Shown here piece by piece: positions 56,941-64,000 of a stretch of DNA of 64,000 nucleotides (position 1 is its first letter; each line of letters opens with the position of its first letter). The stretch is from Acanthosoma haemorrhoidale (Eukaryota > Arthropoda > Insecta > Hemiptera > Acanthosomatidae), in the NCBI GenBank assembly GCA_930367205.1, contig OV884015.1, positions 77,081,341 to 77,145,340 of the forward strand, given 5' to 3'. The notes beneath the pieces were generated by a model. That model saw only the letters and a program-made list of their open reading frames with translations, was not told the origin of the DNA and searched no databases. Both the position numbers and the translations under genes were made by a program.

Positions 56941-59900
56941 ATGTGTGCGTTGCCAATAATTAGGGTCAAAGGAGGAGAGATGTGTCTGGTGGACACGGGA
57001 AGCACCAACACCATCATGTCCCGCGGAGCGCTGGAGAGGCTGTATGGCGGAGAGAGGGCACTCCAGATTCAGGTATGTAATTGTAGTTTAATCACCCTGG
57101 GAGGCCCTTGCGAGGTAGTGGGAGAGTTAGTCATAGGGCTAAATAGGTGGGCGAAGAAAGGGGGAGATCTAAAGATACATATCGTAGGAAACATGCCGCG
57201 GGAGTACCAGGTGATAGTTGGGTGCGACATGTTGGGGAAGGTAGGCGCGCGTGTGGAGAATATCGGGGAAAAATGGAACATTAAGTTGGGGAAAGTGGAA
57301 TATAAATGTCAAGGGACTATATGGGACGGAAGAGCGCGGATAGGGGCGGTTAATAAAATAGAGGGCTGGAGGGAAGGCCTACAGAGGGAGTTTGAGGATA
57401 TTTTTTACGTAGAGGGAGACACGCTAGGAGCGACTGGGAAGACGGTCCACGAGATCCAGTTAAAGAAAGAACGCGTCACATACGTGAAAGAGAGACGATA
57501 TCCGCAGGCACTACGTAGGCATATTAGAGAGGAGCTAGAGAGTCTCAAACGGCAAGGGATTATAATTGATAGCACTTCGCCATATAACAGTCCTCTATGG
57601 GCAGTGAGGAAGAAAAATAGACCTGGGGACGAGACGGAGAAATACAGGGTAGTTATCGATTATCGGAAGTTAAACGAGAACACGACGGACGAGAAGTATC
57701 CTATTCCCCGATTTGAGGACATATTAGACAGATTGAACGGGGCGACAATATTTAGTACCCTAGATCTAAAGGCAGGCTATCACCAGATCAAGATGAGTGC
57801 GAACGACCAAGACAAAACGGCCTTTACATTTGAGAGGGGGCATTATCAATTTACCAGGATGCCATTTGGACTGAAAAACGCCCCGATTACCTTTCAACGC
57901 CTAATGGATGAATTTTTGAGGGGAATAGACGAAGCGGTATGCCAGGTCTACATGGACGATCTGTTAGTTTTCAGCAGAACGGAGGCAGAGCACTTTGAGC
58001 ACCTAAAAAGTGTATTTCAAAGAGTCCGTGAATTCGGATTAAAATTGTCCATGGAGAAGTCTCTGTTGGGGAAGAAAAAAATCAATTTTTTGGGCCACAC
58101 CATCTCACAGGAGGGGGTTAAGCCAGACTCTACGAAGGTCGAGGCGATTAGAAGGATGGTGGTGCCCACAGATGTAAAGGGGATCCGTCGACTTCTGGGG
58201 ACGCTTAATTATTACAGAAGATTTGTGCCGGACATGGCGGCATACCTGGTGCCTATTAATAATTTACTGCGAAAGGGAGCGAGGGTGGTAATTACCCCAA
58301 TCATGGAGCAGAACATCCGGAAATGTATGTCTAGCTTACAAGAGGAACCAATATTAGCATTTCCCGATTTCCAACATCCCTTCACAATCACCACTGATGC
58401 CAGCGAATACGCACTGGGGGCAGTGTTGTCGCAGGAGAGAGACGGTGGGGAGCGCCCGGTGGCGTACGCTAGTCGACGGCTCACAGAAACGGAAGCGCGG
58501 TATAGTGCTCTAGAGAGAGAACTCCTAGGTATCGTCTGGGCTATAGACCATTTCCGCCCATATGTCTTTGGCAGAAAATTCCGTGTTCACACCGACCACA
58601 GACCCCTACAATGGGTAGGAAAGTTAAAGGAGTCCTCGGCGCGAGTCACGAGGTGGAAAGAGTTTTTGTCCCAGTACAATATGGAGATCATATATAAACC
58701 CGGGAAAGAGAACGTAGTGGCAGACTGGCTGTCCAGAGCCATTACTGTGAATGCATTGGAAGAAGGGGAACCATCCGGGGAAATCCAACAGTTTCTCCGG
58801 GAATGGACACCCGGGGAGGATGGAAGCCTCGGTACGCGAGGAGATAGCGAAGGTGAGGAAACCCTGGAAGAGGAAGGTTCCGCCGCCGAAAGACCTGTTG
58901 AAATGGAAGTAACAGAAGGGATCGTGAACGACAAAAGACGGCAGATCATTTGGAAATCCAAGACCTCAGGGCGGCTGCAGATCGCATATGACAGTTATGG
59001 GAGAAGTAGAATCGCGACGATTTGGTCGCCACCAGGGGTTAGGAACGACCAAATTTGCCGTGCATTGAAAGATGCCTCGGAACCCGGAAAGACCCATCAT
59101 GTATTTGTAGGGAATGACACTATTTGGGAGAAAATTCGTAGACTCTGGCGAACGGAACAACTTGGAGTGGATAGGATATTTATTCGGTGCACGTCGATGG
59201 TGGAGACACTCAAAGACAGAGAACAGCAGCTGGAAGTGACGCTGGCCTATCACCAAGGAAAAACGAACCACCGTGGAGTTCAGGAAACGTTGCAAGCGTT
59301 GCGGCGGAGGTACATTTGGTGGGGAATGAAAAAGAGCATACAAGAAATGATAGGGGCATGTGCAGTTTGTCTCACTACGAAGTATGACAGACATCCGCCA
59401 CGGGGGCGACAAGAAGAATCGCCCACCGCCGAGACACCGTTGAGTGACTTACAAGTGGATACCTTCACTTGGAGGGGGTATAAGTGGGTTACCACAATCG
59501 GCAGCTTTAGCAAAGTGGCCATGGCGCACCCGGTGCAAGATCGGTCATCAGACGCGGTAATGCTGGCATTAAATACCTGGTTCCAGTTTTACGGAGTACC
59601 AGACCGGATCTCGTCGGATGGGGGCAGAGAATTCGACAATGCCAACATCCGAAAAGAAATGAAGACTCTCGATGTCTCTTGGCATCTTAATACCCCAGGG
59701 CACCCTAAGAGTAGAGGAGGGATAGAAAGATTGCACAGCACCCTGAGTGACCACCTGCGGGTATATCACGCGGAAAAGGGTCTGCCGGCGAATGAGGCAA
59801 TGCCGAAGGCGGTGGCCGCTTACAATCATTCGATCCACATCGCGACGGGGTTCTCCCCGTTCGAGATCCTCTTTGGGCTGCGCGAAAGACGGAGAAATGG

Positions 59901-60264
59901 GGCAGAGACGGTAGCAGACAAGGGAATGGCGGAGAAAATGGCGAGTAATACTGTCGGTTTGAGGAAAATATGCGACAAAGTCCGAGAAAGGATAACGAGG
60001 GACAAAGCGAGACGAGTGGAACGGGAAAACCTCAAAGTCCGGGATCGAATGGGGGAACTTAAAATCGGGACTATCGTCTATAAAAAACTAGGGTCAAATA
60101 GGAGCAAAGAGCTGGTGCGATATGAGGGCCCATTTAAAGTGGTCGTGATTAGGGAACACAACGTCGTGACAATTGAGAGTATACGACCCCCTAAGAAGCG
60201 GCGAAATGTCCACATAGAACAGTTAAAGCTTCCACCAGGGGGGGAGGTTGTAGACCAGGAATGA
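56941..60264 (+). CDS. pol: pol polyprotein of the gypsy-type element (1107 aa): PR-RT-RH-IN
   Basis: The order of domains is protease (LVDTGS, catalytic Asp at residue 18), RT (RVVIDYRKLNENT; YMDD at 337-340), RNase H (TTDASEYALGAVLSQ from about 484; YSALERELLGIVWA), and integrase. The integrase has an HHCC zinc-binding start (YHQGKTNHRGVQ from about 770, CAVCLTTK), catalytic residues D840, D893 and E929 (D-x35-E spacing correct), and a GPF-type C-terminal module ([14 protein letters not shown]). No stop or frameshift, so all enzymatic functions for copying and insertion appear present. The frame is open upstream of the ATG to 56884, overlapping gag by 34 nt in the -1 frame, so expression as a gag-pol fusion by frameshifting or by re-initiation are both possible. 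Confidence 0.95.
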   Translation: MCALPIIRVKGGEMCLVDTGSTNTIMSRGALERLYGGERALQIQVCNCSLITLGGPCEVVGELVIGLNRWAKKGGDLKIHIVGNMPREYQVIVGCDMLGKVGARVENIGEKWNIKLGKVEYKCQGTIWDGRARIGAVNKIEGWREGLQREFEDIFYVEGDTLGATGKTVHEIQLKKERVTYVKERRYPQALRRHIREELESLKRQGIIIDSTSPYNSPLWAVRKKNRPGDETEKYRVVIDYRKLNENTTDEKYPIPRFEDILDRLNGATIFSTLDLKAGYHQIKMSANDQDKTAFTFERGHYQFTRMPFGLKNAPITFQRLMDEFLRGIDEAVCQVYMDDLLVFSRTEAEHFEHLKSVFQRVREFGLKLSMEKSLLGKKKINFLGHTISQEGVKPDSTKVEAIRRMVVPTDVKGIRRLLGTLNYYRRFVPDMAAYLVPINNLLRKGARVVITPIMEQNIRKCMSSLQEEPILAFPDFQHPFTITTDASEYALGAVLSQERDGGERPVAYASRRLTETEARYSALERELLGIVWAIDHFRPYVFGRKFRVHTDHRPLQWVGKLKESSARVTRWKEFLSQYNMEIIYKPGKENVVADWLSRAITVNALEEGEPSGEIQQFLREWTPGEDGSLGTRGDSEGEETLEEEGSAAERPVEMEVTEGIVNDKRRQIIWKSKTSGRLQIAYDSYGRSRIATIWSPPGVRNDQICRALKDASEPGKTHHVFVGNDTIWEKIRRLWRTEQLGVDRIFIRCTSMVETLKDREQQLEVTLAYHQGKTNHRGVQETLQALRRRYIWWGMKKSIQEMIGACAVCLTTKYDRHPPRGRQEESPTAETPLSDLQVDTFTWRGYKWVTTIGSFSKVAMAHPVQDRSSDAVMLALNTWFQFYGVPDRISSDGGREFDNANIRKEMKTLDVSWHLNTPGHPKSRGGIERLHSTLSDHLRVYHAEKGLPANEAMPKAVAAYNHSIHIATGFSPFEILFGLRERRRNGAETVADKGMAEKMASNTVGLRKICDKVRERITRDKARRVERENLKVRDRMGELKIGTIVYKKLGSNRSKELVRYEGPFKVVVIREHNVVTIESIRPPKKRRNVHIEQLKLPPGGEVVDQE

Positions 60265-60423
60265 GCTGGAGTGTCCTCGCAGCATACACGCAAGGAACAT
60301 TGTAAATAGTTATAGTTATGTGATTTTTCCCACAGAAGTATTGTTTTTTTTTAAAAGTCAAAGTTTTCTTTTATGTTTTTTGTTTACAAGTGACAGTTGG
60401 TTTTTACGTTTTATAGGATTAGA

Positions 60424-62940
60424 GCAGGTATGGGCAACCTTTGACATGTTATGGGCCAAACTTTAGTGTGCAAATACGTTCGCGGGCCGCGTTTAAAAGT
60501 AGTGCATTTTAAAGTAGTGTTCATAATTTTTAGCGATAGATATCAGTCAGCCATGAAATAATACGACAATGTTATTACAACACAATTTATTAAAATAACA
60601 AAATGAAATGAAAAAATAGGTACCTACAGCATTAAATTAAATCGTTAAATTTAGAATTGTTACAAACTACGAAAGTTAAATAGCGACACCGAAATCAATG
60701 AGACACTTGAGCTTGAATTTGGGAAACTAATTCATCGATGTTTGGATTAATTCCACTGGTACAAAGACGTAAAGAATTTTCCAAATTATCGTCAGTCAGC
60801 CTTGTACGATGTTTTGATTTATTAACTTTCATCAATGAAAAGAACTGTTCGCATTTATAAGTACTGCCAAACGCACAAATCAATCTTCTTGCAAATTTTC
60901 TAAGCTGCGGAAAATGGTCTTCTTCGAGGTATTTTTTGTAGAAATCGCACAACTCCACGTCTTCAAATTTAGATTTTAGGAGTGAGTTTTCTTGAATCTC
61001 GATCAACTCCATTTGCAAGTGTATTGGAGCATTTTGTACATTACTTTTTGTTGGAGTAGCAAATAAATTGAAACAGTCTTCCATGTGTTTGAAATCGCTA
61101 AATCTGATCGAAAATTGCTCCGACAGTAACTTGAGTTCTTCAGCATATTGAGCGTAAGCAATATTTTCATACGCAGAGAGCGTGGTGAAATGGTAACTGT
61201 TACCAGACAGCATATGTGCCTCCCACAAGCGGATTTTGTTCTGAAACGCTTTCAAATGGCTGTACAAATCATTTACTAACTGTCCTTGTTTTTGAAGTTT
61301 CAAATTTAAATCATTCAAATGGCCTGTAAGGTCGACAAGAAATGCTAAGTCACATATCCATTTTGCGTCACTCAATTCAGATAGTGGTTTATCTTTTATT
61401 TGCATAAATTCTGCTATCTCATTTCTAAGCTCGTAAAACCGTTTCAGCATTTTCCCTTTGCTTAGCCATCTGACTTCACAATAATATGTTACGTCGTCAT
61501 ACTCGGCTGATATTTCATCCAAAAACGCCTTGAACTGACGATGGTTAAGCCCTCGGGATCGAATAAAATTGATGGTTTTTACTACCACATTCATAACATT
61601 CTGGAGTCGAATGGACTTAGAACACAAGTTCTGTTGGTGGATAATGCAATGAAGGACTATCAAACCATCTTTTTGCACATTTAATTCAGTTGCTTTTTCA
61701 TTCAAAATTCCGATGAAACCTTTACGTAAGCCGACCATAGAAGGTGCACCATCTGTGCATACTCCAACTAATTTCGACCATGGCAAGCCAAAACTTGTGA
61801 ATACCTTTTGAACTTCATTAAAAATGTCCTCTCCTGTAGTGGTTCCTTTTAGCGGCTGTAAAGCAAGCAATTCCTCAGTAATAGTGAATTCTTTATCAAC
61901 ACCTCGAATAAATATAGCCAGTTGAGCTATGTCAGACAAATCGGTGCTCTCGTCTAATGCTATGGAAAATGATTCAATACCAGTCATACGGCCAGTCAAT
62001 GTTGTTTTTATATCATTAGCCATCATTTCTATACGTCGTACAACGGTTCGTCTTGACAAACTAATTTTTTCAAATTCATTTTTCTTTTCAGGACACAAAA
62101 CACTGCAAACTTCTGACATACACTCCTTGATAAATTCTCCTTCGGCAAATGGTTTCAATGACTTTGCCAATTTTGAACTAACTATAAAACTAGCTTTCAC
62201 AACATTATCAAGTTGTGTTCTTTGTCTATGAAATATTTGCTGCTGTTTTTCCAAATTTGCGGTAAGTTTCTGGATTTTGTCTTTTCTTATTTGTCCTGTC
62301 AGTGAGAGCAGCGTAGGATGCTTAGTTGAGTAATGCCTCTTTATATTGAATTCTTTCATCACCGAAATGGATTCATTACACATCAAACAAATAGGCTTAC
62401 CATTGTGCAAGATAAAGAAGAATTCTTCAGTCCATTTTTCTTGAAACTGGCGACCCTCTGCATCTACTTTTCGTTTCCTTCCACCAGACATCATTTTCAT
62501 TTACTTATCGTTCGATAAACTTAATAAGAAAATAGGTATAATTAGTAAGCACTCAAGATGCACACAAAGTCACAAAGCAAACTTATCACCACGGTAGCTC
62601 GAATAGGACTGAACTAAGTTCCGGCCATCCACCCGCTTATATAGGCAAAATGAAGGAATGATCTAGAATCGTCTAGTGTAGAACAATACAATTGCGAAGC
62701 AATAATCCTTTGTTGCGCCGCCAGTGTGGCGGCAAACATCAATGGCTTTGAACTTTGATGTTTGCCGCCTCACTCTTTGATGATCACCGCCACTCGGCTT
62801 GCTCGCTCACTTGATTCCATGAGTATGAGTAAGTAGTGTATTTTTTTTTTTTAAATTGGGTTTTTCAAAATGTCTCGCGGGCCGGATCAAATCTTACAGC
62901 GGGCCGGATCCGGCCCGCGGGCCGGCTGTTGCCCACATAC
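60424..62940 (-). mobile_element. complete hAT transposon nested in the gypsy 3' UTR
   Basis: Flanked by a perfect 8-bp target duplication GGATTAGA (60416-60423 and 62941-62948), the size typical of hAT. The ends are short inverted repeats: left GCAGGTATGGGCAACC, right reversed GTATGTGGGCAACAGCC. Near the ends are GC-rich GGGCCG motifs (CGCGGGCCGCG near 60481; GGATCCGGCCCGCGGGCCGG at 62905-62924), like subterminal motifs of Charlie-type hATs. The single gene inside is on the minus strand. Confidence 0.93.
60695..62500 (-). CDS. hAT transposase (601 aa, GTF2IRD2/ZBED-like)
   Basis: Cut-and-paste transposase of the enclosing element. The start codon chosen gives MKMMSGGRKRKVDAEGRQFQ. A BED-type zinc finger follows (C38-x2-C41 in CLMC, H56-x4-H61 in HYSTKH), then a helical linker. 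The RNase H-like catalytic core contains SIALDESTDLSDIAQLAIF and GVCTDGAPSMVGLRKGF, both with conserved Asp. A long inserted helical domain comes next, and the hAT C-terminal dimerisation region is CEQFFSLMKVNKSKHRTRLT. No stops or frameshifts, about the full family length. Related proteins in animal genomes are often named general transcription factor II-I repeat domain-containing protein 2-like; that name reflects domestication in vertebrates and not a transcription role here. Confidence 0.92.
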   Translation of the reverse strand: MKMMSGGRKRKVDAEGRQFQEKWTEEFFFILHNGKPICLMCNESISVMKEFNIKRHYSTKHPTLLSLTGQIRKDKIQKLTANLEKQQQIFHRQRTQLDNVVKASFIVSSKLAKSLKPFAEGEFIKECMSEVCSVLCPEKKNEFEKISLSRRTVVRRIEMMANDIKTTLTGRMTGIESFSIALDESTDLSDIAQLAIFIRGVDKEFTITEELLALQPLKGTTTGEDIFNEVQKVFTSFGLPWSKLVGVCTDGAPSMVGLRKGFIGILNEKATELNVQKDGLIVLHCIIHQQNLCSKSIRLQNVMNVVVKTINFIRSRGLNHRQFKAFLDEISAEYDDVTYYCEVRWLSKGKMLKRFYELRNEIAEFMQIKDKPLSELSDAKWICDLAFLVDLTGHLNDLNLKLQKQGQLVNDLYSHLKAFQNKIRLWEAHMLSGNSYHFTTLSAYENIAYAQYAEELKLLSEQFSIRFSDFKHMEDCFNLFATPTKSNVQNAPIHLQMELIEIQENSLLKSKFEDVELCDFYKKYLEEDHFPQLRKFARRLICAFGSTYKCEQFFSLMKVNKSKHRTRLTDDNLENSLRLCTSGINPNIDELVSQIQAQVSH

Positions 62941-63086
62941 GGATTAGAGCTTAATGTGAGGGATTACAGGCTGTGTACGGGCGGGGCTGGCCTTTGCTCC
63001 TTTGTAACATTAGCGGAGCATTATGTGAATGGACTAAGACGTCCGAGTGTTGGACTTCAAAGTTTGCGAATGGGTGTTCGTAAACT

Positions 63087-63096
63087 GGTGGGGGGG
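63087..63096 (+). other. polypurine tract of the gypsy-type element
   Basis: GGTGGGGGGG directly before the 3' LTR, in the position where plus-strand DNA synthesis is primed. The only pyrimidine in the ten bases is one T. Confidence 0.8.
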
Positions 63097-63276
63097 AGTT
63101 AAGTCCAGGCACCGCTAGTGCCCAGCCTTAATCCCCAAACATATGTTATCTGTATATGTTTACAGGTAATACCTATAGATAGAGGTATCTTGGTCTAAAT
63201 AAAGCAGTCTTGTTATAACGTTCTACGTGTTCTTATTACCAACCTTTCTTAGCTTGTTATTCAATAAACATTAACT
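63097..63276 (+). repeat. 3' LTR of the intact gypsy-type element
   Basis: 180 bp, differing from the 5' LTR only in CTTGTTATTC against CTTGTAATTC. It is followed by the target copy TATA and a (TA)n tract (63277-63298). Confidence 0.95.
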
Positions 63277-63298
63277 TATATATATATATATATATATA
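63277..63298. repeat. (TA)n tract, target region of the gypsy-type element
   Basis: Eleven TA dinucleotides directly after the 3' LTR. The element's 4-bp duplication (TATA) lies at its edge; its original length cannot be known. Confidence 0.85.
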
Positions 63299-64000
63299 AA
63301 TGCTTGGCTGCCAGCTTACATGGTTTTTACTATTTTATTCTTAGCTTGTACGTTAATTTGTTTTTTATTAATTGAATAGTTTTATTTAATGTCATATTTT
63401 ATTTTAAAGACTACTGAATATTGTGGTTTTTATTTCTTACCTGTGGACCCATTTAAGATTTTATTTACTAAATGCAGATAAACAATTTTTTATTTATTTT
63501 TATAATTATTATCATTATTTTCGCTATTAGAAGTTGTAGATTTTACATTGTCATTTTTTTTATGCAATAGTTTTTATTTTATTTTTGGGAGATGTGAATT
63601 AGTCATCTGTTATTGTTATTCATTGGTCATTTGTCCTGGAATATATATTTTTTTCTAACTCCATGTAAAATTTCAAGATGCCTGGAAGAATTTACAGATG
63701 ACTCAAGTAGTAGAATAGACGCCTTTTGAAATTGACAGTAACAAAATTAATAAATTCGTGATTTCTTTTACGTAAACATCATGTGCACAAAAAAAAAACT
63801 GCACAAAATATCACAACGATAAGTCCTATTTTCTGATACGGCCAGTTGTCAGACACGGGACCAACTTTTTTCTGGTTTTATTTTTACGTACTTACCGGCA
63901 TTATCTTTAACCTGAGCATGTACAGGGCTGTTGAATATACCTAGAACATTTCAGATCAATTAGATCAGTTTTTCGGCAGTTATTTTAGCGCACTCAGGTA
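63299..64000. other. AT-rich flank, no gene seen
   Basis: No supported coding exon, terminal repeat or RNA gene was recognised up to the window end. Confidence 0.45.

Larger units (their letters stand above)
55419..63276 (+). mobile_element. intact gypsy-type LTR retrotransposon with nested hAT insertion
   Basis: Two 180-bp LTRs (55419-55598 and 63097-63276) differ by one base. They start AGTTAA and end TTAACT, and the element is flanked by TATA on both sides, as usual for gypsy-group elements. Internal order: tRNA-Phe type primer site, leader, gag (55694-56917), pol (56941-60264), 3' untranslated region, purine tract (63087-63096). Subtracting the hAT insertion leaves an element of about 5.3 kb. 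There is no third ORF, so no envelope gene. Gag and pol have no stop or frameshift. This is the youngest-looking retroelement in the window and a full-length relative of the decayed copy in DCAF8 intron 9. Confidence 0.95.

Noticed and set aside
58966..59412. 148-codon minus-strand frame inside integrase
   Set aside because: Antisense shadow of pol.
60264..63097. Envelope gene in the intact gypsy-type element
   Set aside because: After removing the hAT insertion only about 300 bp remain between pol and the 3' LTR, with no suitable frame.

Overview
This is a eukaryotic, AT-rich, intron-containing window from an animal genome, most likely an insect. The evidence is two conserved metazoan genes split by short GT-AG introns, together with Ty3/gypsy LTR elements, Jockey-type LINEs, mariner/Tc1 transposons, a hAT element and a TTAA-flanked MITE. 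The species cannot be fixed from the sequence; the repeat mix would suit a hemipteran or other insect, but that is inference.

Genes (all on the + strand). 1446-1979 looks like the terminal coding exon of an unrecognised gene. 4865-9750 is a complete four-exon TMEM147 gene (ER membrane protein, 228 aa). 16140-34726 is a complete ten-exon DCAF8 gene (WD40 substrate receptor of the CUL4-DDB1 ubiquitin ligase, 572 aa). For both genes every junction joins in phase and has GT-AG ends. No other convincing host gene was found between 34.7 and 64 kb, only weak remnants.

Repeats dominate the rest. DCAF8 intron 1 carries a Jockey fragment and a mariner remnant, and intron 7 a Tc1-like remnant. Intron 9 carries a decayed gypsy element of the tRNA-Phe-primed family, into which a second, more AT-rich gypsy-like element inserted on the opposite strand. 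That second element has the odd order pol-LTR-gag and sits between 4-bp target duplications. From 40.2 to 42.9 kb three LINE insertions are stacked at one reused target (TCATAAAG), the last being a 2.2-kb 5'-truncated Jockey-type element. Further LINE tails, a LINE RT fragment, mariner copies and a ~200-bp TTAA-flanked MITE lie between 43 and 53.7 kb.

The right end (55419-63276) is a young gypsy-type LTR retrotransposon: 180-bp LTRs with one mismatch, TATA target duplication, tRNA-Phe primer site, intact gag (407 aa, two zinc knuckles) and intact pol (1107 aa: protease, RT, RNase H, integrase), and no env. Its 3' untranslated region is split by a complete hAT transposon (60424-62940) with a perfect 8-bp target duplication and an uninterrupted 601-aa transposase gene. 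The most notable features are structural: the permuted nested element, the stacked LINE insertions, the foldback mariner in a TMEM147 intron and the hAT-in-gypsy nest. I saw no evidence for a wholly new gene system.
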